Positions 1-5,831 of a DNA stretch of 8,352 nucleotides are shown here, piece after piece (position 1 is the first letter of the stretch; every line of letters starts with the position of its first letter). The notes under the pieces were generated by a model that saw only the letters and a list, made by a program, of their open reading frames with translations, did not search any database and was not told the origin of the DNA. Position numbers and translations under genes: made by a program. The DNA comes from an uncultured Eubacteriales bacterium (GTDB taxonomy: Bacteria > Bacillota > Clostridia > Peptostreptococcales > Anaerovoracaceae), in the NCBI GenBank assembly GCA_902766915.1, contig CACXFN010000022.1, positions 1-8,352 of the forward strand. Direction: 5' to 3'.

Positions 1-30
1 TTCTTTTACCATTTGAGCGGTTACTGCCAT
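1..30 (-). CDS. tsf: Elongation factor Ts, N-terminal fragment (cut by window edge)
   Basis: Only the first ten codons are inside the window, reading MAVTAQMVKE on the minus strand. That matches the usual start of EF-Ts, which catalyses GDP release from EF-Tu during elongation. An AGGAGG ribosome binding site (positions 39-44 on the plus strand as CCTCCT) lies 8 nt before the ATG. The gene follows rpsB in the same direction with about 70 nt between them, the near-universal bacterial rpsB-tsf order. The call rests on these ten residues plus the context; the rest of the protein is not visible. Confidence 0.88.
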   Translation of the reverse strand, partial: MAVTAQMVKE

Positions 31-57
31 TTTGATTTCCTCCTATAATCATAGATA

Positions 58-82
58 CGCGATGAGGGTATTCCTCACCGCG
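58..82 (-). other. Stem-loop in the rpsB-tsf intergenic region
   Basis: CGCG-A-TGAGG (58-67) and CCTCA-C-CGCG (73-82) form a 9-bp stem with one A/C mismatch and a 5-nt loop. It lies between the rpsB stop and the tsf ribosome binding site. On the minus strand the stem is followed by a mixed sequence, not a run of U, so it is not a standard intrinsic terminator. A partial-termination, processing or stability role that sets the S2 to EF-Ts ratio is possible but is inference. Confidence 0.5.
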
Positions 83-100
83 TCAAAGCTATAATCCTAA

Positions 101-904
101 TTATTCTTCTGTAGCTTCTTCAGCTTCTGCTACTACTTCTTCGATGTCCTTCGCTTCCTTGGCTGCTTCTGCTACTACTTCAGCTTCCAGAGCATCCTGG
201 TCCGGACCTTCATCAAAGCTCTCACCCTGATGTCCTTCAATTACTGCATCAGCCATCTTGCTTGCAATTAGTTTAACCGCTCTGATAGCATCATCGTTAC
301 CCGGGATAATGAAATCGACATCATCAGGATCACAGTTAGTATCAACTATACCTACAATAGGAATACCAAGAATTCTAGCTTCCTTAACGGCGATTCTTTC
401 CTTGCGAGGATCCACGATGAACATTGCACCCGGCATACCTCTCATGTCCTTGATTCCGCCAAGATTCTTTTCCAATTTGTCACGTTCTGCACGGAGCTTA
501 ATAACTTCCTTCTTTGAAAGCTTATCAAAAGTTCCGTCTTCTTCCATTCTCTCGATATCATTAAGTCTCTTAATACGTGCGCTGATGGTCTTATAGTTTG
601 TGAGCATTCCGCCCAGCCATCTCTCGCTTACGTAATATTCACCACATCTCAAGGCTTCATCTCTAATTGCATTTTGAGCCTGCTTCTTTGTTCCAACAAA
701 GAGAATAGGACGGCCTGTTTCAGCAACGCTTTTTACGAAATCATAAGCTTCGTCTACCTTACCTACTGTCTGCTGAAGGTCGATAATGTGGATATTGTTT
801 CTCTGTGTGAAGATATACTGTTCCATTTTAGGATTCCATCTTCTGGACTGATGTCCAAAGTGGACGCCTGCTTCAAGCAGTTGTTTCATTGAAATTACTG
901 ACAT
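101..904 (-). CDS. rpsB: 30S ribosomal protein S2
   Basis: S2 is a late-assembling protein of the 30S subunit that binds 16S rRNA near S1 and the mRNA exit side. The 267-residue product opens with the family signature [14 protein letters not shown] (6-19) followed by RRWNPKM, and has the conserved RWLGGMLTN (95-103), [10 protein letters not shown] (157-166) and [12 protein letters not shown] (183-194) blocks. Residues after about 225 form an acidic Glu/Ala-rich tail, so the protein is slightly longer than the roughly 246 residues of B. subtilis S2. The ATG has an AGGAGG site (911-916 on plus) 6 nt upstream. It heads the rpsB-tsf operon from its own promoter at 1056-1084, behind a long structured leader that suggests feedback control. 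Confidence 0.98.
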   Translation of the reverse strand: MSVISMKQLLEAGVHFGHQSRRWNPKMEQYIFTQRNNIHIIDLQQTVGKVDEAYDFVKSVAETGRPILFVGTKKQAQNAIRDEALRCGEYYVSERWLGGMLTNYKTISARIKRLNDIERMEEDGTFDKLSKKEVIKLRAERDKLEKNLGGIKDMRGMPGAMFIVDPRKERIAVKEARILGIPIVGIVDTNCDPDDVDFIIPGNDDAIRAVKLIASKMADAVIEGHQGESFDEGPDQDALEAEVVAEAAKEAKDIEEVVAEAEEATEE

Positions 905-1019
905 GTTTTTCCTCCTGGTTTTTCTTCCACTCGGAGATAGGCTCTTGCCAAACCGTTTGTTTTAAAACTCACGGCACCATGGGCAACGCACTCCGGGTGT
1001 GTTTAGTAGTAATTTGGTT
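905..1019 (-). promoter_or_regulatory. Structured 5' leader of rpsB, candidate S2 autoregulatory RNA
   Basis: The predicted rpsB transcript carries about 145 nt before the ATG, far more than a ribosome binding site needs. By eye the minus-strand RNA folds into nested helices. The closing stem pairs 991-999 with 928-936 (9 positions, one C/A mismatch). Inside it, UUGCC (982-986) pairs with GGCAA (945-949), and GCCGU (971-975) with ACGGU (952-956). The closing stem ends about 12 nt upstream of the AGGAGG, so folding or protein binding could affect ribosome access. CCAAA (1013-1017) could also pair with UUUGG (948-952) as a competing or pseudoknot interaction. Many ribosomal protein operons are controlled by binding of their own product to such leaders. 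I cannot match this one to a named RNA family; the regulatory role is inferred. Confidence 0.45.
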
Positions 1020-1053
1020 AAAAATAAACATCGGCTTCCAATGGAGCCGACGT
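1020..1053 (-). terminator. Intrinsic terminator of gmk-rpoZ, overlapping the rpsB transcription start
   Basis: On the minus strand, positions 1053-1045 pair with 1036-1028 (9 bp including one G-U). After a bulged A, CC/GG adds two more pairs around a 3-nt AUU loop. The stem is followed by UUUAUUUUU (1028-1020). This is a good intrinsic-terminator shape, and it is the first such structure downstream of the rpoZ stop. The rpsB -10 box ends at 1056, so rpsB RNA should begin near 1048-1050, inside the 5' arm, and would form only a shortened stem. The alternative reading is a 5'-end stabilising hairpin of the rpsB mRNA. Confidence 0.55.
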
Positions 1054-1055
1054 AT

Positions 1056-1084
1056 ATTATACGATATAATTAGCTAAATTTCAA
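1056..1084 (-). promoter_or_regulatory. Sigma-A promoter of rpsB-tsf
   Basis: TTGAAA (1079-1084) and a perfect TATAAT (1056-1061), read on the minus strand, are separated by exactly 17 bp. A-rich DNA just upstream of the -35 box resembles an UP element, fitting a strongly expressed ribosomal protein operon. Transcription should start around 1048-1050, about 145 nt before the rpsB ATG. Confidence 0.85.
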
Positions 1085-1089
1085 GCTTT

Positions 1090-1138
1090 TTTTGCTTTCC
1101 AGTCTTAAAAAATTTTGCTTTCCAGTCTTAAAAAATTT
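1090..1138. repeat. Perfect 23-bp tandem repeat, two copies, upstream of the rpsB promoter
   Basis: The 26-bp match at 1090-1115 recurs at 1113-1138, a 23-bp unit present twice plus 3 bp. Each unit carries TTTTGCTTTCC and an AGTCTTAAAAAA tract. It lies between the rpoZ stop and the rpsB -35 box, so on the minus strand it occupies roughly -40 to -90 of that promoter. A-tracts repeated about every two helical turns could bend DNA or act as an extended UP element. A simple recent duplication is equally possible. Confidence 0.8.
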
Positions 1139-1157
1139 CTGTTATTAATTCATTAAT

Positions 1158-1358
1158 CTATTCATTTCGATTATAGGTAATAAGATCATCATTAATCTCA
1201 TACGCAGCCACAGAAACCGGCTTTTCGAATTCATCACATTCGTCAGTAAGAATTGGCTGCCCGTCAACAATATCCCTTGCTCGCTTAGCTGCCATTATTA
1301 CCAAAGTATACTTGCTGTCTACTTTCTTTCTTATTTCATTAATGGATGGGTAAAGCAT
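1158..1358 (-). CDS. rpoZ: RNA polymerase omega subunit
   Basis: Omega binds the beta' subunit and assists assembly and stability of core RNA polymerase. The 66-residue product starts MLYPSINEIRKKVDSKYTLV and contains the conserved AAKRAR segment (23-28), where the family contacts beta'. The length is normal for Firmicutes omega. Its ATG overlaps the gmk stop codon by one base (TAATG), and an AGGAGG-like site lies within the 3' end of gmk, so translation of the two is probably coupled. The gmk-rpoZ pairing is widespread in bacteria. No terminator occurs before the next promoter; the likely one is the hairpin at 1020-1053. Confidence 0.95.
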   Translation of the reverse strand: MLYPSINEIRKKVDSKYTLVIMAAKRARDIVDGQPILTDECDEFEKPVSVAAYEINDDLITYNRNE

Positions 1359-2005
1359 TATTCATCTTCCTCCTCATATATTTTTAATAACTCGAGTCCA
1401 TGATCCTGAACTCGAGCATGTTCAGCAGAAACTATATCCTTAACCTTTTCTACAGCCTCATTTAAATCGTCATTTACAACAAAGTAATCGTATTCAAACA
1501 TTTGTCTTATTTCACCCATAGCTTGGGACAACCTGTTTTCAATTACTTCCATAGTATCTGTTCCACGCTTAACCAATCTATTCCTAAGTTCTTTCAGGCT
1601 TGGAGGAAGAACAAATATAAAAATACCTTCCGGATAGTTCTTTTTTACTTGGGCAGCGCCCTGTACATCGATTTCAAGCAGAACATCAATTCCCTTTTCC
1701 AACTTCTCTTCCATAGGCTTCTTTGGTGTTCCGTATAGGTTACCAAACACCTCGGCATATTCCAGAAATCCACCCTTTTTTATGCGCTTTTCAAACTCTT
1801 TTTTGTCAATGAAGTAATAATTTACTCCATCAACCTCACCTTCCCTAGGCGCCCTCGTTGTCGCAGAAACAGATAGTTCCACATTATCTGTTTCTTCGAT
1901 TAATCGCTTGCAGATGGTTCCCTTCCCTGCCCCTGATGGTCCTGAAACAATAAACAGTTCTCCAGGACTTTCACAAAGATGATTGTCAACCTTTATCTTT
2001 GCCAC
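1358..2005 (-). CDS. gmk: Guanylate kinase
   Basis: Cytosolic enzyme that phosphorylates GMP to GDP with ATP, essential for GTP supply. The 215-residue product has the P-loop GPSGAGKGT (22-30), the GMP-binding segment TTRAPREGEVDGVNYYF (49-65), EIDVQGA (111-117) and the lid-region KRGTD (146-150). The start is a GTG (2003-2005) with GGAG 7 nt upstream. This gives about ten residues more than usual before the Val-Ser-Gly-Pro strand; no ATG fits that position better. It has its own promoter at 2053-2081 and overlaps rpoZ by one base. Firmicutes guanylate kinase is a known target of (p)ppGpp inhibition, which links it to the alarmone synthetase at 4942-5589. Confidence 0.97.
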   Translation of the reverse strand: MAKIKVDNHLCESPGELFIVSGPSGAGKGTICKRLIEETDNVELSVSATTRAPREGEVDGVNYYFIDKKEFEKRIKKGGFLEYAEVFGNLYGTPKKPMEEKLEKGIDVLLEIDVQGAAQVKKNYPEGIFIFVLPPSLKELRNRLVKRGTDTMEVIENRLSQAMGEIRQMFEYDYFVVNDDLNEAVEKVKDIVSAEHARVQDHGLELLKIYEEEDE

Positions 2006-2052
2006 TATTATTCTCCATTCTGGATTAAACTATCACTAAATTCTAATCACTT

Positions 2053-2081
2053 ATTTTAGCATTTTTCACTGTTTTAATCAA
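2053..2081 (-). promoter_or_regulatory. Sigma-A promoter of gmk-rpoZ
   Basis: On the minus strand TTGATT (2076-2081) and TAAAAT (2053-2058) are spaced by 17 bp in the 78-nt gap between yicC and gmk. The predicted start is about 40 nt before the gmk GTG. It allows gmk-rpoZ to be expressed independently of yicC. Confidence 0.65.
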
Positions 2082-2083
2082 GA

Positions 2084-2974
2084 TTATTCAACATTTTGTA
2101 CTTGTTCGCGTATTTTCTCTACCTCTGCCTTTATTTTAAGCATTAGCTCAGTTACCCCCAAATCGTTCGCCTTGGAACCTATGGTATTGGCTTCCCTATT
2201 CATTTCCTGTACTAGGAAATCCAATCTCTTTCCGTCGGGCTGCCCCGTCTCATTTATTATTGTCTCCATTTGATCCATATGGCTATGAAGTCTGGTTAGT
2301 TCCTCTGCAATACTGCATTTATCAGCAAAAATAGCAGCCTCCAATAGGATTCGATCCTCCGGAATATCCGCACTGTTCCCAATCAAATCCTTGATTCTGT
2401 TTCTCATTTTCTCAGCATAAGACCTTGGAACGTCCGGTGCAATTCTTTCTATTTCATCAACTAAATCCTTTATCTCATTGCCTCTCGTTATTAAATCTTC
2501 CGCCAGTTTTTCGCCTTCAACTATTCTCATTTCATCGAGTTTTTTCGCAGCTTCCCTAACAGGGTTTAAAATGGCTTTAGTCATTTCCTCTTCATCCTCC
2601 ACATCCGGCACAGCCTTTATTACATCGGGAAGAGAAGCCAGGAATTCCAAAGAAATTGCAGAATCTCCATCCACGGGAACAGTTCGCTGTAGTTCTTTCA
2701 GGCTTTCCATATACTGCTTTGCAACCATAGTATTAAGTCGAATATTGACATCATTTTCAGTTACGTTTTCAACCATAATAGATACATCCAGCTTGCCACG
2801 ATTAACGAATTCTTTTATTGTTGACTTTATTCTTTCTTCTGCAAAATTGTATCTCCTGGGCATTTTCACTGTAATATCGCAATATCTGTGATTTACTGAT
2901 TTAATCTCACAAACGATATTTCTCTTTCCATCGGAAAACTCTGCTCTTCCGAAGCCTGTCATACTCTTAATCAT
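2084..2974 (-). CDS. yicC: YicC/YloC family endoribonuclease
   Basis: The YicC/YloC family has been described as endoribonucleases affecting RNA stability. The 296-residue product has the N-terminal signature SMTGFGR (4-10) and the EIKSVNHRYCD block (23-33). The C-terminal DUF1732-type domain contains EELTRLHSHMDQM (224-236), GKRLDFLVQEMNREANTIGSKAND (248-271, written here only as its span) and a final helix. Length and both domain ends are normal for the family. The ATG follows AAGGA at 8-nt spacing. A promoter lies at 3070-3098. In many Bacillota this gene precedes remA and gmk; here the 78-nt gap leaves no room for remA. Confidence 0.95.
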   Translation of the reverse strand: MIKSMTGFGRAEFSDGKRNIVCEIKSVNHRYCDITVKMPRRYNFAEERIKSTIKEFVNRGKLDVSIMVENVTENDVNIRLNTMVAKQYMESLKELQRTVPVDGDSAISLEFLASLPDVIKAVPDVEDEEEMTKAILNPVREAAKKLDEMRIVEGEKLAEDLITRGNEIKDLVDEIERIAPDVPRSYAEKMRNRIKDLIGNSADIPEDRILLEAAIFADKCSIAEELTRLHSHMDQMETIINETGQPDGKRLDFLVQEMNREANTIGSKANDLGVTELMLKIKAEVEKIREQVQNVE

Positions 2975-3069
2975 TTAAAAGGTCCTTTCTGTTGTTATAT
3001 CAATACAACCTTTAACTATATCGCGGATAGGCTCATTATCTTATTATTAACATATCAGCGACAAGCCCT

Positions 3070-3098
3070 ATTGTAGCATAACCATTCTACTTTCTCAA
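3070..3098 (-). promoter_or_regulatory. Sigma-A promoter of yicC
   Basis: TTGAGA (3093-3098) and TACAAT (3070-3075) on the minus strand are 17 bp apart, with the predicted start near 3063. It lies in the 182-nt divergent region shared with rqcH and leaves yicC a leader of about 90 nt. Confidence 0.72.
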
Positions 3099-3121
3099 AT
3101 TTGCCATCCTTCTATAAATCA

Positions 3122-3150
3122 TTGACATTAATCAAACTAAATCATAAAAT
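3122..3150 (+). promoter_or_regulatory. Sigma-A promoter of rqcH, placed for a leaderless mRNA
   Basis: Perfect TTGACA (3122-3127), a 17-bp spacer and TAAAAT (3145-3150). Only six bases separate the -10 box from the rqcH ATG (3157), so the usual start site (7 nt past the -10 box) coincides with the A of the ATG. The sequence between contains no Shine-Dalgarno motif. Confidence 0.82.
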
Positions 3151-3156
3151 CTATTC

Positions 3157-4935
3157 ATGGCTTTTGATGGAATAATTACAAGGAAAATGGCAGAGGAATT
3201 AAAGACCTTGCTGAATGGAGGTAAAATAGATAAAGTTCAGCAACCGGCAAAGGATGAGCTTTTGATTACCGTTCACACTAAAAGTGGTAATCATAAGTTA
3301 TTTTCTTCTGCCTCGAGTTCCGCTCCAAGAATTCATTTAATTGAGGACACACCTCCTAACCCCTCCACACCTCCACCTTTCTGCATGCTTATGAGGAAAC
3401 ACCTAATCGGAAGCAGAATAGTTGACATTTCACAATATGGAGCAGATAGAATTATTGAGATTACTCTGGAAGCAATGAGCGAACTTGGCTTTGCTGTCTC
3501 GAAAAAACTTATCTTCGAGATTATGGGGAAACACAGCAATATCATTCTCACAGAACTCATTAATCAATCCGAAACAGATAAGCAAATAGAACAGCACCTT
3601 CAGCACGAACCGGAAAGTCAATCCTGGAAGGTTGTAGACAGCATCAAACGTGTATCCTTTGACACCAGTAGAGTTAGACAAATACTTCCAGGCATACTGT
3701 ATCAATATCCACCTACCCAGGATAAAATCCCCTTTTTTGAAATATCAAGGGGAAAATTAGATAGTCTTCCCAATGATCCAAAGTCCATATTAAATGCAGT
3801 TGGGGGAATATCGCCGCAGATTGCGGGGGAGTTGGCATTGCTTTCTCCCAACGCCAACATCGAATCTGAAGACACTTTGGCAAATGATAGATATGGGTTT
3901 TTAAAAAGTCTCTATCAATCAAATGATTCACCAAATCAAAAATCGTCTCATAAGGCACATATATATTTGGATGATAATAATTCACCGGTAGATTTTCACA
4001 TTGCTAATATTACTGAATATGAGAATATATGTAATCGCTTAGAATTTGATTCTTTAAGCCAGTGCATCGATTATTATTATGAACACAAAGAGTCGACCAA
4101 TAGAACAAAACAACGAACCCACTCATTATCAAGAACTTTGGATGGCTTACTGGATAAATCTCAGCTTAAACTACAGCGCCTAAATGAAGATTTGTTGGCC
4201 GCAGAGGATTCTGAGAAATATCGATTGTTTGGAGAATTACTCACTGCCAATCTTCATCAGATTAAGCAGGGTGCAGATAGAGTTACCGTAACAAGTTATT
4301 ATGATGGAGCCAGTGTTGAAATCCCTTTAGATCCCAAATACAGTCCTTCCAAAAATGCGCAAAACTTCTTTAAAAAATATGGAAAATCCAAGACTGCCAT
4401 AAAAGAAAAACGTATTCAGATTGAAGAAACTCAGAAGGATATTTCTTACCTGGAGTCAGTAAAAACCGCTTTGGATAGTTTAACCAATCCTGAGGATATT
4501 GAATTCATTCGCTCAGAATTAGTTGAAACAGGTTTTTTGAAGAAGAAAAAGAGCAACGAGAAACCACGCCGATTTAAGGCATCTCCACACAGGTACCAAT
4601 CACCTTCGGGATTTGAAATACTAGTTGGACGCAACAATAAGGAAAATGACGAGCTAACTCTTCGACTCGCCGACAAAACCGACATTTGGCTTCATACCAA
4701 AGATATCCCGGGTTCTCATGTGATAATTAGAACAAAAGGAGAAGACCCAACGGCGGATGATATTTATTGTGCCGCATCTATTGCAGCATGGCACAGTAAG
4801 GCCAAGGACTCCGGTCAGGTCCCGGTGGATTATGTGAAAGTACGCCATGTAAAAAAACCAGCCGGAGCAAAGCCCGGCATGGTGATTTTTACGGATAATA
4901 GGACGGTTTATGTGGATCCTAAACTGCCAATATAG
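3157..4935 (+). CDS. rqcH: RqcH / NFACT family ribosome quality control factor
   Basis: RqcH binds stalled 50S subunits still carrying peptidyl-tRNA and recruits tRNA-Ala to add C-terminal alanine tails that mark the peptide for degradation. Older names are fibronectin-binding protein A and FpbA. The 592 residues show NFACT-N at about 1-190, starting with the canonical MAFDGI and carrying the Asp97-Arg98 pair known to be needed for tRNA recruitment in B. subtilis. A helix-hairpin-helix-like stretch follows (about 201-230), then a charged coiled coil (about 312-440), a basic linker (461-473) and the NFACT-R/DUF814 domain (about 478-588) with IWLHTKDIPGSHVI (510-523) and RHVKKPAGAKPGMVIFT (563-579). 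All expected domains are present. The first ATG is fixed by family alignment although no ribosome binding site precedes it. It is divergent from yicC and convergent with the alarmone synthetase. Confidence 0.95.
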   Translation: MAFDGIITRKMAEELKTLLNGGKIDKVQQPAKDELLITVHTKSGNHKLFSSASSSAPRIHLIEDTPPNPSTPPPFCMLMRKHLIGSRIVDISQYGADRIIEITLEAMSELGFAVSKKLIFEIMGKHSNIILTELINQSETDKQIEQHLQHEPESQSWKVVDSIKRVSFDTSRVRQILPGILYQYPPTQDKIPFFEISRGKLDSLPNDPKSILNAVGGISPQIAGELALLSPNANIESEDTLANDRYGFLKSLYQSNDSPNQKSSHKAHIYLDDNNSPVDFHIANITEYENICNRLEFDSLSQCIDYYYEHKESTNRTKQRTHSLSRTLDGLLDKSQLKLQRLNEDLLAAEDSEKYRLFGELLTANLHQIKQGADRVTVTSYYDGASVEIPLDPKYSPSKNAQNFFKKYGKSKTAIKEKRIQIEETQKDISYLESVKTALDSLTNPEDIEFIRSELVETGFLKKKKSNEKPRRFKASPHRYQSPSGFEILVGRNNKENDELTLRLADKTDIWLHTKDIPGSHVIIRTKGEDPTADDIYCAASIAAWHSKAKDSGQVPVDYVKVRHVKKPAGAKPGMVIFTDNRTVYVDPKLPI

Positions 4936-4941
4936 AATTAG

Positions 4942-5589
4942 TTAGTCAGATATATGTGTTATTTTATCTCTAATAGTCATCATTTCTGCGTCGGTAGCCG
5001 CTATGGTATCGGCGCATTTTTTTAATTCCTCAATAATCTCATCTGCATTTTCAATATTTTGTTTGTATTTCATTCTATGTTCCAGACTTGCCCAGAAGTC
5101 CATTGCTACGGTTCTAATTTGAACCTCTACACGCATGGGTCTTTTCTCATTTGAGAAGAAAATCGGTACCTCAATTATCATATGATAACTTCTGTAACCA
5201 TTGGGCTTAGGATTCTGAATATAATCCTTGATGGTTATCAATGTAACATCATCCTGAGAGACAAGCATATTGGCCACATCATAAATATCGTCTATGAAGG
5301 AGCAAATAACCCTGATGCCAGCCACATCGTTTAGGTTCTCCTGGATAGACTCAAGGGTAACCGGATCGCCTTGCCGCTTAAGCTTTTCAACAATATTTGC
5401 AGTCTTCTTTCTTAATGAAAAAATATTAATAATTGGATTTTGATATCCCTTTAACGACAGTTCATCATTTAGTATTTCCAGTTTTGCTCTTACCTCTCTA
5501 ATAGCAGCATCATAACGCATCAAGAGGATATCCAGCTTATCTGGTGAAATATGAGCTTCAGCAAATTCTATAGGTATTTTGTTCTCCAT
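4942..5589 (-). CDS. Small alarmone synthetase, RelQ/YjbM type (GTP pyrophosphokinase)
   Basis: Transfers pyrophosphate from ATP to GTP or GDP to make the stringent-response alarmones (p)ppGpp. The 215-residue protein contains a RelA_SpoT synthetase domain: DVAGIRV (88-94), the substrate-loop motif NPKPNGYRSYH (126-136) and EVQIRTVAMDFWASLEH (155-171). Asp88 and Glu155 match the two catalytic acidic residues of the fold. There is no HD hydrolase, TGS or ACT domain, so this is a single-domain synthetase, closest in length and motifs to RelQ (SAS1). The C-terminal helix (about 180-213) corresponds to the tetramer-forming helix of RelQ. GAGG lies 9 nt before the ATG. A weak possible promoter is TTGAAA (5635-5640) with TTTAGT (5613-5618), 16 bp apart on the minus strand. 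Its stop is 6 nt from the rqcH stop. Confidence 0.93.
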   Translation of the reverse strand: MENKIPIEFAEAHISPDKLDILLMRYDAAIREVRAKLEILNDELSLKGYQNPIINIFSLRKKTANIVEKLKRQGDPVTLESIQENLNDVAGIRVICSFIDDIYDVANMLVSQDDVTLITIKDYIQNPKPNGYRSYHMIIEVPIFFSNEKRPMRVEVQIRTVAMDFWASLEHRMKYKQNIENADEIIEELKKCADTIAATDAEMMTIRDKITHISD

Positions 5590-5650
5590 ACATTAAATCC
5601 TCATATCCTTACACTAAAACGACTTATTCTTACATTTCAAAAAATAATTC

Positions 5651-5680
5651 TTGTAGTTTTCTCCCAAATAAGACTATCAT
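5651..5680 (+). promoter_or_regulatory. Possible promoter of the zinc-ribbon microprotein gene
   Basis: TTGTAG (5651-5656) and TATCAT (5675-5680) with an 18-bp spacer. The -10 box differs from consensus at one base, but the -35 box is weak. Transcription would start near 5687, just before the left arm of the inverted repeat (5690-5703). Confidence 0.35.
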
Positions 5681-5689
5681 CGACCTACG

Positions 5690-5703
5690 TAAAAGACCTG
5701 TGC
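5690..5703 (+). repeat. Left arm of a 14-bp perfect inverted repeat
   Basis: TAAAAGACCTGTGC at this site is the exact reverse complement of 5937-5950. The arms are separated by 233 bp that contain the whole zinc-ribbon gene. This arm sits between the putative promoter and the AGGGGG ribosome binding site. No target-site duplication is visible outside the arms. It could be an operator pair, a transcript-closing stem, a trace of duplication or a degenerate mobile unit. Confidence 0.7.
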
Positions 5704-5723
5704 CAAGTTAGGGGGTCGTATCG

Positions 5724-5831
5724 ATGAAAAAGAATTGTTCACTTTGCGGAAACATATTTCGCAATAAAGCTTTTAAAGGTGGATATGTTTGCCTAGATTG
5801 TGTGAATTATATCAGGTACTTAAATAAGTGA
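5724..5831 (+). CDS. 35-residue zinc-ribbon microprotein (unrecognised)
   Basis: The reading frame encodes 35 residues with two CxxC knuckles, CSLC (5-8) and CLDC (23-26), 14 residues apart. The segment between them is Lys/Arg-rich and ends GGYV, and a short basic C-terminal helix YIRYLNK follows. This layout is what a structural zinc site needs, and almost the whole protein is the zinc ribbon. AGGGGG (5710-5715) sits 8 nt before the ATG, and TGA ends the frame. The spacing resembles Gin/CsfB, the short zinc-binding sigma-G inhibitor of spore formers, and more loosely anti-TRAP-like peptides, but I cannot assign either. It would act in the cytosol, probably by protein or nucleic-acid contact. 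It is the only plus-strand gene here between two minus-strand genes, and an inverted repeat brackets it. That it is real is likely; its function is unknown. Confidence 0.68.
   Translation: MKKNCSLCGNIFRNKAFKGGYVCLDCVNYIRYLNK

Noticed and set aside
905..1053. T-box or metabolite riboswitch upstream of rpsB
   Set aside because: I see no T-box sequence, specifier-loop layout or known riboswitch core; a ribosomal protein leader fits the gene better.
889..1077. 62-codon plus-strand frame spanning the rpsB leader
   Set aside because: It runs through the promoter, terminator hairpin and leader of rpsB, has no family-like features, and its composition is that of structured noncoding DNA.
1090..1138. 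Two-copy repeat as a CRISPR fragment
   Set aside because: The copies abut with no spacer, the unit is AT-rich without a stem, and no cas gene is present.
2478..2891. 137-codon plus-strand open frame
   Set aside because: It lies wholly antisense to yicC, is Ser-rich as expected from reading a real gene backwards, and has no ribosome binding site or recognisable motif.
3430..3985. Two minus-strand frames of about 90 codons inside rqcH
   Set aside because: They are antisense shadows of a fully conserved gene, with no ribosome binding site and no coherent domain.
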